From: Prorocentrum cordatum
Taxonomy: Eukaryota; Sar; Dinophyceae; Prorocentrales; Prorocentraceae
DNA length: 64,000 nucleotides
NCBI GenBank assembly: GCA_963575745.1
Contig: CAUYUJ010014550.1
Coordinates: 199,162-263,161, forward strand
Direction: 5' to 3'
Made by a program: the position numbers and the translations under genes. Below the pieces are notes generated by a model that worked only from the letters and a program-made list of their open reading frames with translations, was not told where the DNA came from and did no database searches. Position 1 is the stretch's first letter, and each line of letters begins with the position of its first letter. This document shows positions 9,009 to 18,174 of the stretch, one piece after another.

Positions 9009-11242
9009 ATGCAGCTCAATCCCTGGCATCAGCAGCAGCCATGGAGCGCTGCCGCGCAGGCCGATGCCCAGCGGAAGACACAGGCTGGCGACAGGCTTGC
9101 GCAATATCTTCTGGGGATGTACGCGGGGAGTAGGCCAATGACTGCAAAGGACCTGTGCACGATGTCCTGGTTCTGTAAGGAAGGGGGTATCATGGGGGAC
9201 GTGGCTAAATACGGGCTCAACCCCGATTGCAACACAGGTGGTAATTTTCAAAAGCACTTGGACACAATATTGCCGCGGAAACCTTCATCTTGATATTATT
9301 GGCTAGAAGTGCCAGTGTGGGGTAAATCGGGGCGGGAGCTTAAAATGATTCCCGCGTGTCCGATCCACGAGGCGATTCAGGAGGAGGTCGACTGTACGCC
9401 AGAGTTGTCGCAGGATGCGATGCGAGCGGATCCTGATACACAGGGGTGGTACCAGGTTTTTTCGTGGCACCCTGACTTGATCAGACTAGGTCGGTCGACC
9501 GCTCCCCTGCTGCTGTGCCTCTACGCTGACGGGAGTAGGTTCACGCGCTCGGAAAGAGTGGGAAAAACTAATTCTTTGCTAGGGTTCTTTATATACACAG
9601 TCAAGACGCAGAGGCGTCACCCGATTGCCCTTCTTAAGAAGAGCGAGTTCTGCAAATGCGGTTGTCGTGGCTGGTGCACTATATATTCAATCATGCTAGC
9701 TATTAAGTGGGGCCTGGAGGCCCTGGTGAGAGGTTTTAGGCCACGCCACAGGCACGATTATTCAGAGTGGCCCACCCTCGACCCACGACGTCAGAGCTCG
9801 GGCGAACCAGTGCGCCAGGGGCAAGTAATTTGGTTCAAGGGCGATTTGATCGAGCAGTCCATCACGTTTGGCCTTCGGGGGTTGGGGGGTGGATGGCACC
9901 CGCGCTGGTGTTGCAGAACATTCGCCGACAATATGCACGATTATCGCACAGTTGGTTTACTCCTGGGCCTCTGGGGGGGGCATCGATGACGAGACCGATT
10001 ACGAGCAGTATTGTCGACAGTGCGAGGTTTCGGTGCTGATCAGGGACGAGGCCGATCGAATCAAGGTTCGCCTCCCTCTAATCTCGCTCGCCCCACTCCT
10101 ACCGAGCCCCCGATCTGCTTTCGCCCCCCGCAACCCACTCCTCGCCCGCCTCGGCCCACTCCTCCCCACCCCTCCCTCGGGGGACACCGTTTCTCATGGC
10201 CCCGCCCCCGTTGCCACTTGCACGCCCAGTTCCTCCGCCCTCGCTCCTGTTCAATCAAAGGTCATGCGTGATGGCATGATGTATTGGGATCAACGGACGG
10301 ATCGAGTGCACGGTCGCACTTTGGCCCGCGGGGTGCCCGAATTCGGCTTCGAAGTTGGGGATCGGTTGGGGCCGTCCCCGAATCTCACCGACATCGGGGA
10401 GTTTTCACCAATCCAGGTGCCGTTCGTGGCCACTTTTTGGAGGGCGCATTTCTGTGGCCAGGCCGTGGTGGATGTTGTCAACCATCGGAACCCGTTGTTC
10501 TCGGATTCGGTTTGCATCTGGCCGTCGGTGACATTCGTGCTCGATGTGTTGCACGTGTTGTACCTGGGTGTCCATGGGCGTATCACTAGTGCGATCATCT
10601 GGGCGATCCTTCGCCAACCCATGGGGGGTCAGCGGGCCGTTCGAAGTTGTCTTTGCTGTCGGACCCTAGCGCCTGCACAGTGATCTAGAGCTTTGGTACG
10701 ATGCAAACGGCGGTCAAGATTATAGGGTTAAGCGGTTCGAAAAGTCGACGATTGGAGCGGAGCAGTACCCCATAATGAAAACGATGGGTTCAGAGACCAA
10801 CAGGATGTTGCCGTGGGCCGAGAAGGCGTGTAGACAATATGTCGGGATCATGCGTAACGGACGCCATCGTCTGGACGCGGTGAGTTCACTACGCCAGCAT
10901 ATGGATATTCTGATGGATGCGCCCAAGGAGCCGCCCCCTGAGACCGTCCAGGAGCTGTTTGATCGAGCTAAGCATCACAATCTGTCGCTCGGGTTGGCAG
11001 GGGCGCCGTATATGCACAAGCATCATTTCTGGATCCACATGATCCGTAGGATACCTCGGTTTGGAAACCCAATGTTGTACGGCACGTTTGTGGATGAAAG
11101 TTTAAACCTAGATGCGGCGGTCGCAGCGGCCAGCTCACACGCCGCCAACTGGGAGTTTCGCACGTTCGAGAAGCTTTCGTTGCACGGGTACCTTGCTAGA
11201 GGCTATGCCAGACGATTTTTCGGCACCTCCGCAGCATCGTGA
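9009..11242 (+). pseudogene. Decayed member of a dinoflagellate multicopy family (CGCRGWCT motif)
   Basis: Joined across breaks, this is one protein of roughly 670 residues. Order: N-terminal segment from ATG 9009 (SWFCKEGG), in-frame TGA at 9291, a region with LYADGSRF, then a Cys cluster CKCGCRGWCTIY, then KGDLIEQSITFG. A frame change falls in the G8 run near 9980, giving DDETDYEQYCRQCE. A 195-bp phase-0 GT-AG intron follows (10066-10260; AAG|GTTCGC and CAAAG|GTCATG), then MYWDQRTDRVHGRTL and a DVLHVLYLGVHGR segment. A second frame change near 10612, an in-frame TAG at 10667, and a C-terminus with MHKHHFWIHMIRR and FVDESLNL complete it. The Cys cluster and the HH/DE-containing C-terminus suggest a transposase-like or nucleic-acid protein, but that is inference. 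The repeated breaks mark it as non-functional. Confidence 0.65.
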
Positions 11243-11721
11243 TGCGGTGGTATTTCGCGCGCACGCCTCCCCGACCTCGACCGTTAATTTCCTCCGCCCG
11301 CATGTGCGCGCTGTCTCCCTCTCAGGGGTCGTGACGGGCGGCGGTCGCCGACCCTGTTCCTGTCGAGACACGCTGGTGCACTGGAAGACGCCACTTCGTC
11401 AAAAAGACCTGGTGCATCACCCCGTGCGTCAGCAACCCCTCACCGTGAAACAGTCCAGACAGTGGTGCGTGATCGCTGGCAGGGGCCGTGGCAACCCGAT
11501 GACTTGTTATTTGATTTCGTGACATGGGTTGAGTTCAGGGCTCTGGGGTCAACGCCAGAATGCTTTGGTCGCCCATCGCCGCCCCGTGCCCCGTGCCCCA
11601 AGATCCTCCCCCCCCCCCCCCCTCTCCGTAGCAGTTTTGGCCTTGTCGAGTAAGCCAATCTTTTCTTGCGATTTGAGTTGCGCCGATGCCGTCAGAGGTG
11701 TCGGCATAACTTCAGCCAGAA
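11243..11721. other. Intergenic, no gene seen
   Basis: Short overlapping frames on both strands lack any recognisable domain. A C14 run occurs near 11608-11621. Confidence 0.5.
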
Positions 11722-12680
11722 ATGGCGCGCCTCCTCGCCCGACCACCGTCGCCCGACCAGCCAGAGATGGAGCACACCATGTGGGAACACTACGGCGTCA
11801 CCAGGTGCTACGAGCCGAGGGGGCCTGGCGATTCTCAAGCAGGCGACGGCGGTGCTCAGCCATGTGACAGCGATGACAGCTTCCTTCCCGACAGCGAGGA
11901 CGACAGCTTCTTTGCCGACATCGACGACGGCCCTCTTCCCGACGGCGCCCGCATGGGGGCGGACGGACCAGATGTCGATGAGGAGACGCGCGGCGACACG
12001 ATGGACGTGGAGACGCACGTGACAGGTGCTGCGCAGAATGGACGGGCACCGATTGAGAAGCACGTGGCAAGTGCGGCGCAGAGTGGAGGGGCACCCACTA
12101 AGCGGCCCAGGTGGACGCGGCTCGCCGCGAAGTCCGAGTGCGACGAAGGCGATGACATCCCGCATACGGTCATCGATGAGCTCGTCACGGAGTCCGAGTG
12201 CGACAAGGTCTGCGGCATCAAGACCATCAAGATCACCAATGCGGAGCCCGAGTCCGAGCAGGGTGGCGACTTCGAGGCGCCTGGCGCCGACGTGGGCGAC
12301 CCCGTCGAGGAGTCGGTGTTCGTCGGCGCCGTCGTTGTAGTTGGCGGAGGTAGGCGAGGCGCGAAAACCATGGCCTCGCCCGACCAGCAACAAAACGCGG
12401 CCTCACCCAGGCCTGGAGCAACAACACACACCGAACTACGGTGGAGGGGGCTCCAGGGCGAGGCCGATTTGTTTTGCTGCCTGGGCGAGACGCCTCGCCC
12501 TCCTCCGCCCCCCCAACCCCACCACCTGTTGATGAGCCGCTGCCCCCACCACCGACGCCGTCAAGTTCGTCGTCTGGGGGGGGTTCGATCACGTGGATCG
12601 CGCGGTGCTCGCAATGCGGCTTCGAGGGCGTCCTAGACCCCGTTTGTCGCACGTGCGCGCAGTGTGGCTGGGGGAATTGA
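11722..12680 (+). pseudogene. Acidic protein with C-terminal zinc ribbon, frameshifted
   Basis: The ATG at 11722 opens an acidic, Asp/Ser/Glu-rich protein with repeated SECD(E/K) and AAQ(N/S)G segments and a basic KRPRW patch. Around 12440-12500 the sense frame changes. The new frame continues through a Pro-rich linker to ARCSQCGFEGVLDPVCRTC and CGWGN, ending in TGA at 12680. The two CxxC pairs form a plausible zinc ribbon. It follows the 9009-11242 pseudogene on the same strand and could belong to the same unit, but no shared sequence proves it. The frame change could be an unseen intron. Confidence 0.45.
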
Positions 12681-13158
12681 GGGCAGCCGAGCCGACGGAC
12701 TGTAGTTTAGTGGTGAGGGGAGGCGGTCCTCTATTGGCTAACGCGTTGCCATCCGACTTGGTGGCTGAGTTTCCGTCGAGAATAGCTGGCGTGCTGGGGG
12801 GGTCACACAGTAATGCATCATTCAGTTATCGGCAAGTCCAGCATCGGTGCCCCATGTCCTGGTAGTCATGCGTCAACCAAGGCAGGGGCCTTAATAACCA
12901 GTTGATTTTCCATTGAGTTTTGTTGATTTTCAATGAGTTCTGTTGCGAGGATGCCTCAGGCGAACGTGGTAGGGGCACCTCCGAGGTCAGCGTTGTGAGG
13001 TTATCTCAGGTGAACGTGGCCTGACCGCCTTAGCTCGCGGTAGCCCCTCCCCCAGACGGCAGATCATCGGTGTCCCGTCAGAGATGGTGCAATGGACGGT
13101 CCAGCATACCGCAACTGCAGTTGGCGCAGGCCTGTCCCGTCCTCACCACTCCGGGCGT
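12681..13158. other. Intergenic with a short TTGATTTTC motif block
   Basis: No gene is seen. 12898-12944 holds GTTGATTTTCCATTGAGTTTTG and a second partial copy, related to the AT-rich motifs at 8097 and 14358. Two imperfect copies of GCGA(G/A)GATGCCTCAGGCGAACGTGG-like sequence occur at 12945-13020. Confidence 0.6.
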
Positions 13159-13179
13159 ACTTAGCCATTTTGGCTCAAA
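13159..13179 (+). other. Spliced-leader relic (strong)
   Basis: TAGCCATTTTGGCTCAA at 13162-13178 is identical to the core of the conserved dinoflagellate spliced leader; 18 of 21 positions match overall. Leader RNA is added only to mature mRNAs by trans-splicing, so a genomic copy beside a gene is the established signature of a reinserted cDNA. The open frame that follows begins at ATG 13238, leaving a 58-bp leader-proximal UTR. Confidence 0.9.
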
Positions 13180-13237
13180 CCATGTTCGCATCGCTGGGCT
13201 GGCATTCGCCCCGCGTGGCACAGCGCGCGCCCCATCG

Positions 13238-14071
13238 ATGGCGGTGAGGAAGAGGCCGTCATCACGAACGCCAGCAAGTGATGACGATTCAGAACCATTA
13301 CTTCGACGGCGGCCTGCAGCTGCACCACCAGCTGAGGCAGCAGCAGCGAGGTCATCTGCGGCGTCATCGATGCCATCAACGGCGGCGGCGGCGCATGATG
13401 TGCAGAGCCTGGCGGCGCCGCCTGGTGTTCCAGTAGAGTTCATTGCGCGCGTGACCTCGGCAGCTGCGCGGGGAGACCAAGTGGAACATCCATCGGCATA
13501 CATGACATCCAGCATAGGCATCGGTATTGGACTTTAGCTATCTGGGCACGATCAAGTGCAGCGTACCCGCGACACGCTCGAGTACTTCTATGGCTGGGGG
13601 ACGCACGCGTACTGGGCGCGCCAGGCGGGCCTCAGCTACGACGCCTACTCCTGCAACGACATGGGCGACTTCGCGACTGCCCCAAGCATCGCTTACGCTG
13701 TGTACGTGGCGCAGTCGGTCGTGCAGAATGGCACCGTGCTGATCAGCGGGCCCCGCGAGGTAACGTCCATGCGTGCCTACTCAGTTGCAACGCTCATGTG
13801 CACCACACACGTGAGAGGTGCGTTCTACGTCGTGCTGGCCACCAAGAAGCTGCTTCAGAACACCCAAGTGGCCGAGGCGATCGTGGCGACGAAGGGCAGC
13901 ATCATCACCGCGAAGTTCCGCGTGGTGGCGACGGCGCTGGTGACGAACATGCCCGTCGAGTGCGTGGCGCACCTCGACATCCAGGGCGGCGAGGACGGTG
14001 CAGAAGCTGCCGCGCGGCAGGAGGACGCCTCAAGCGAAACGCATTCCTACACGCCCATACCAACTAAGTAA
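13238..14071 (+). pseudogene. Leader-bearing retrogene interrupted by one in-frame TAG
   Basis: ATG at 13238 begins MAVRKRPSSRTP, a basic and then Ala/Ser-rich N-terminus. TAG at 13535-13537 is codon 100, and exactly the same frame continues open to TAA at 14069-14071, giving 277 codons in total. The second part is well composed: LEYFYGWGTHAYWARQAG, two alternating hydrophobic stretches (IAYAVYVAQSVVQNGTVLI, AFYVVLATKKLL) and an acidic tail. No family is recognised. The reading frame is preserved across the stop with no indel, so it is either a young nonsense mutation, a readthrough codon, or an intron that was missed. The leader relic upstream marks the locus as retroposed. Confidence 0.65.
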
Positions 14072-14197
14072 ATGAGGATTGGGAGGGATGAATGATGTAG
14101 GAGGGGTGGTTGATAGGGTGGTAGGTGAGGAGGTTAAGGTGCAGTGGATGACGGATGCGATGGGGTCGGCCGCCGTGGGTCGAAATGTCGCCGAACC

Positions 14198-14199
14198 CG

Positions 14200-14231
<32 letters not shown>

Positions 14232-14290
14232 GTCGTCGCCGTCGTCGTCGTCGTCGCCCGCCGTCCGTCGCCCGTCGCCCGACGCCCGCC
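14198..14290. repeat. GTC trinucleotide tract
   Basis: About 90 bp of GTC repeats with GCC interruptions at its 3' end. No gene is seen between 14072 and 14357. Confidence 0.9.
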
Positions 14291-14357
14291 GTAAATCGCG
14301 CGTCGCGTCAGTTCGGGGTGACGGGCCGCATTAAAAGTTACGGGGTGGGCGACATAC

Positions 14358-14511
14358 AACTCAAAGGAAATCAGCGAAACTCAATAGCAACTCAATGATT
14401 TGTCGAGGCGGCTGCCGCGCTCTCGCATCGGCTCGCGATGCGTCACGGGCGCGGCAGCCGCATCGACCGATCATTGAGTTGCTATTGAGTTCCGTTGATT
14501 TCGTTTGAGCT
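14358..14511. mobile_element. Nested palindromic foldback element
   Basis: The outer arms 14358-14399 and 14470-14511 are 42 bp each and complementary at 38 positions. Inside, 14408-14420 and 14449-14461 (GCGGCTGCCGCGC and its complement) pair perfectly, and inside those 14424-14430 pairs with 14436-14442. The whole 154 bp can fold as one long hairpin with an AT-rich stem base and a GC-rich tip. Size, terminal inverted repeats and absence of coding are MITE- or foldback-like. No clear target-site duplication was found. Confidence 0.75.
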
Positions 14512-14540
14512 CAACTTCCTACCCATCCCCCCTCTCCCAG

Positions 14541-14660
14541 GAGTTCGGCGACGCGTTCGCCTCGGCGCTGTGCGACAGCGCGCTCCTCGCGCTGGGGCGC
14601 GCTGCGCACGCTGGGCCGCGGCCCGACTCCCGCGCGCGGGCCCAGCCTGTGCCTGATTGA
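14541..14660 (+). CDS. Possible isolated terminal exon
   Basis: A pyrimidine-rich tract and AG (CCCCCTCTCCCAG|GAG) precede 39 codons reading EFGDAFASALCDSALLALGRA and then an Arg/Pro-rich end, closed by TGA. The composition and acceptor fit a real 3' exon, but no partner exon or family is recognised. Confidence 0.3.
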   Translation, partial: EFGDAFASALCDSALLALGRAAHAGPRPDSRARAQPVPD

Positions 14661-14679
14661 ACGTCTCCCCTCGCCTCGC

Positions 14680-14806
14680 CCTTCGTCGTCGTCGTCGTCG
14701 TCTCCGTCGTCGTCGTCGTCGTCTTCGTCGTCGTCGTCGTTGTCGTCTTCGTCGTCGCCGGCGTCGTCGGCGCAGTCGTTGCAGTCGTCATCGCAGTCGT
14801 CGTCGC

Positions 14807-14840
<34 letters not shown>

Positions 14841-15310
14841 GTCGAGGGTCGAGGGTCTTTTATGTTTCTGGGGCGCATTTGGTCCCGCGGGAGACTTCTC
14901 GTTGCCGCGGCTGGATCCAGAATTCTGGTCGGAACGTATGCCAGGACAAGTCTGGGGGCCAATGTTTCGTCGGAGGGACGGCCGTCGACGACGACGACGT
15001 CGACGTCGCCGACGAGGGGGCAGGGGGAGGAGGCGGAGGGCGAGGGGGAGGAGGATGAGGGCGAGCGTGATAATGATGACGATAACGATGTTGATGCTGC
15101 TGGTGATGGAGATGACGATGATGATAACGCTGATGATGACGATGCGGATGATGATGATGCTGCTGCTGATGATGATGCGGAGGAGGGGGATGAGGGGTAG
15201 GAGGGCGATGATGAGGAGGAGGATGAGGAGGACGACGACGAGGAGGAGGGGGGGGAGGAGGAGGAGGAGAGGATCTTTCTCCTCCTCCCCCCCCTCCTCC
15301 TCTTACTACT
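14680..15310. repeat. CGT/GTC tract and GAT/GGA tracts
   Basis: 14683-14850 is CGT/GTC trinucleotide. 15040-15310 mixes GAT, GAC and GGAGGA repeats. A short unique block lies between them (14850-14990). No gene is supported. Confidence 0.85.
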
Positions 15311-15324
15311 CGCCGCCATCTCAA

Positions 15325-15805
15325 GGCTCAGGCTGAGGCTGAGGCTGAGGCAGGCTCAGGCTGAGGCAGGCTGAGGTTGAGGCTGGGGCTGCAGGCCGAC
15401 TGAGGCTGAGGCTGAAGCAGGCTGAGGCTGAGGCAGGCTGAGGCTGAGGCTGAGGCTGAGGCAGGCTGATGCTGAGGCAGGCTGAGACTGAGGCTGAGGC
15501 TGATGCAGGCTGAGGCTGAGACAGGCTGAGGCTGAGGCAGGCTGAGGCCGAGGCCGACGGCAGACTGAGGCTGAGGCTGAGGCAGGCTGGGGCTGAGGCA
15601 GAGGCAGGCTGAGGCTGACGCTGAGGCAGGCTGATGCTGAGGCAGGCTGATGCTGATCCTGATGCAGGGTGAGGCTGAGGCGAGCTGAGGCTGAGGCAGC
15701 GGCTGAAGGCAGACTGATGTTGAGGCTGAATTCTAAGCAGGCTGAGGCTGAGGCTGAGGCAGGCTGGGGCTGAGGCAGGATGAGGCTGATGCTGAGGCAG
15801 GCTGA
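15325..15805. repeat. GCTGAG/GCAGGCTGAG minisatellite
   Basis: About 480 bp of (AGGCTG)n with AGGCAGGCTGAGGCTG higher-order units. On the minus strand it makes a frame (15356-15898) encoding QPQPASASA repeats after a hydrophobic, signal-peptide-like start (15800-15898). The frame is more likely a by-product of the repeat than a gene. Confidence 0.85.
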
Positions 15806-16445
15806 GGCTGTGACTGCGACTGCCGTTGCCACTGCGACTCCCATCGTGAATGCGACTACGACTGCGAGAACAGCTGAATTCGACAACGCGGTTCTCATCT
15901 GAATCTTAAGGGGAATGCTTCCAGATATGATCCTACAAATCGTTGTTATGTTACGTTGCCATGATCATTCATTGGTAACGGAACAATAACGTGCGGAACG
16001 GGTAGCGACGCAAGACGAATACGAATAGCCTACAAACAACATATCTTAATACTTTATAGTTCATGAACCTGCGATCGACGCGCGTGCTGAAATAATGCTC
16101 GCGGACCTTAGAACAAAGCGCGTGCCATTTTATCTGTAGCATTACATAATATGTTGCCCATGTAAGATACAAAAAACATTAATCCTCTAATTGTTCGCAA
16201 GATGGCACGCTACGCACGCATGCCATATTAGGGCTCGCGCAACCCTCTGGGTTCATGCGCCGCGCGCGGCAGCCCCGGCTGGGCCAGCCGCCGGCGCCTC
16301 CCTCAAAGCCGCCACCGCCGTCCCCCCTGACGGCGCTGCCGGCTGCCAGGCTGGCGCGGCGCCATTGCCCTCGGGCACGCAGCTGCTGCCGCTCCACGCC
16401 CAGCTGCTCGCAAGCGCAGAACTGAACGCGAGCGCCAGGCTGAAC
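15806..16445. other. Intergenic, AT-richer than surroundings, no gene seen
   Basis: 15890-16200 is noticeably less GC-rich than its neighbours and carries no supported frame. Confidence 0.5.
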
Positions 16446-17060
16446 TCAGCCGGCGCCGCGCAGCCGCTCGCACGGGGGGTGCCGGCGGCGGACTTCCGCT
16501 GCCCGCTCGGCCACTAGCCGGCGGCAGCCTCGCACCTCAGTCACGGCGCAGCCTTGGTTCTCCTCCTTGGGGCGCCATGGCGGCCCGCGGTGCCCTGATG
16601 AAGCTACTTCCCGTGTCACCTCATTGGTCCTGCGGAAGCCCTGGGTCTCGTGCACGTACCTCGCGCCGTTGTAATGCACCGTGCCCATCATTCCCGCGTC
16701 GCAATACGTCTTCTGCGGCTGCTTGGGGAGCTTGGGCGCCTTAGGCGTCGGCTGCACGACGGCCCGCTGTGCTTCGTGCTCCGGCACCTTCTCACCCTTC
16801 TTGGCCACCCCGCAGCAGCAGCAGCAAAGCACCCCGATGCCCGCTGCGAACAGCACTGCGATCATGGCCACCACCTTCAGCGCCGTCCCCACCGGGAAGA
16901 CGATCGCCACCGTGCTCATCTGCGGCTCCCAGCGAAGTGTCACCCCCTGGGTCTCGTCGTCGACCGCCGCCATCTCCTGGCTCTGTGTCTCCCCCGCTGC
17001 CGTCGCTAGCGCTGTTGCCACCAGCGCCACGCGCGGCAGGCTCGCCCTGCGGTTGTCGGC
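16446..17060 (-). pseudogene. Membrane-protein fragment of a retroelement-like ORF
   Basis: The minus-strand frame contains an Ala-rich segment (ALVATALATAAG), a strong hydrophobic segment (VAMIAVLFAAGIGVLCCCCCG) that is probably a transmembrane helix with a cytosolic poly-Cys edge, a Lys/Pro-rich spacer, and a small motif HYNGARYVHETQGF. The end of the recombinase ORF at 32265 has the same order: ALAATTLASTAGG, linker, hydrophobic helix, basic tail. The frame runs open further upstream to 17231, but that part is low-quality and includes an inverted copy of the 3'-terminal motif at 32252. No complete gene is present. Confidence 0.4.
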
Positions 17061-17063
17061 CCT

Positions 17064-17092
17064 GCGGGTGTTGATTCCTGAGGTAGGGGGGG
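17064..17092 (-). repeat. Copy of the retroelement end motif
   Basis: GCGGGTGTTGATTCCTGAGG (plus strand) followed by TAGGGGGGGG matches the end of the large retroelement at 32252-32276, read on its coding strand, with few substitutions. Here it lies upstream of a minus-strand frame; at 32 kb it lies downstream of one. That arrangement fits inverted terminal repeats of one element family. Confidence 0.55.
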
Positions 17093-17231
17093 GGGTAAAC
17101 GACTTCTCTGGGCGACGGGGGGGGGGGCCAGGGTGGTTGGGTATGAAGTGCAAGGGGGCGCGTCGGTCGGACGGACGTGATACTTCAAGGCCAATGCATT
17201 TACAGTTGCATAACATTGCATTGCATTGCAT

Positions 17232-18150
17232 TGCACGAAGTCGATTTTTATCCCCGTGGTCGCGCAGTGGCCCGCGGCGGGAGGCGGGGATGTCAGCGGT
17301 GATGCGAGCGCGCTTCGATTGTCCTTACTTATTTAACTTATATATCCGACCCCGCATATCATCCCAGCCTCTTTCTCTATCGTCATCCTCCATTTGTAGG
17401 TTTTCCTCGGGTCGCGGTCCGAGTAGGATATGTAGCCTCTTTTGGGTCGAATGAAGCGTCGCAAGCTGCCCGATGCGTTCGATTCGATCGACAAGGGGGG
17501 CGGCGATGCGACGCGATGGGGCGAGAGGCCGCGTCGAAGTCCGAAGAAGCGGCGGCGGGCGAGGCAAAGCAGGAACGGCACGAGGAGGCGGCGGGCAAGG
17601 CCGAGATACCAGAGCTGGCCCAGGAGGACATCGAGGAGGAAACTGAAGGGGAGCCGGAGGAGGGGGAAACCGAGCGGGACAAGGAGGCCGAGGGGGAGAC
17701 CGAAGAGGCGTCGGACACGGACTGTGAGAGGCTCTGGATACGTGACATGAAAATGGAACAAAACAATTTCTGAATATGATGAGGGAAGTGTGTGCCGACC
17801 GTGTTGCGAGTTCTAGCAGTAGGTTGCGGTTGCCTCCCCCGCGTGAGCCCCGTCCGAGACTCAACCCTTTTCAGTTTCGTGATTCGAGTCCCCATCACAT
17901 TCGGCGGCCAACGCCGATTGAAGGGCCCACGCTCGATAGAGTAGCAGTGCAACGCCGCGTGGGCAAACTCTTGGCGCTCCAGAAGAATAGGCGTGCCCCC
18001 TGATTAAGATAGCATATTCGTCTTCCTCATCGTCCCATCCCCCTTCCAGCCCGCCACTCCTTGTGGTGTAGTCCTCATCGCCGTGGCCACCGATTGCATT
18101 ATCATGGTCCTCCGCCTCCCCCTCCTCCTCCTCCTCCTCCGCCTCCTCCT
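17232..18150. other. Intergenic with weak short frames
   Basis: 17210-17238 has three ATTGC units. An acidic Glu/Ala-rich frame at 17516-17773 (+) begins MGREAASKSEEAAAG and ends in TGA; it could be a small gene but has no recognisable family. 18115-18150 is a CTC tract that precedes the leader relic. Confidence 0.35.
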
Positions 18151-18171
18151 CCATAACCGTTTGGGCTAAAA
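18151..18171 (+). other. Degenerate spliced-leader relic
   Basis: 15 of 21 positions match the spliced leader without gaps; four of the six changes are G-to-A or A-to-G transitions. It ends 3 bp before the ATG at 18175. On its own the match is modest, but its position directly before the start of a long frame gives it weight. Confidence 0.45.
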
Positions 18172-18174
18172 CTC

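Noticed and set aside
15356-15898. Minus-strand frame with a signal-peptide-like start
   Set aside because: It is almost wholly GCTGAG minisatellite; the hydrophobic start is GC-rich chance sequence without supporting context.
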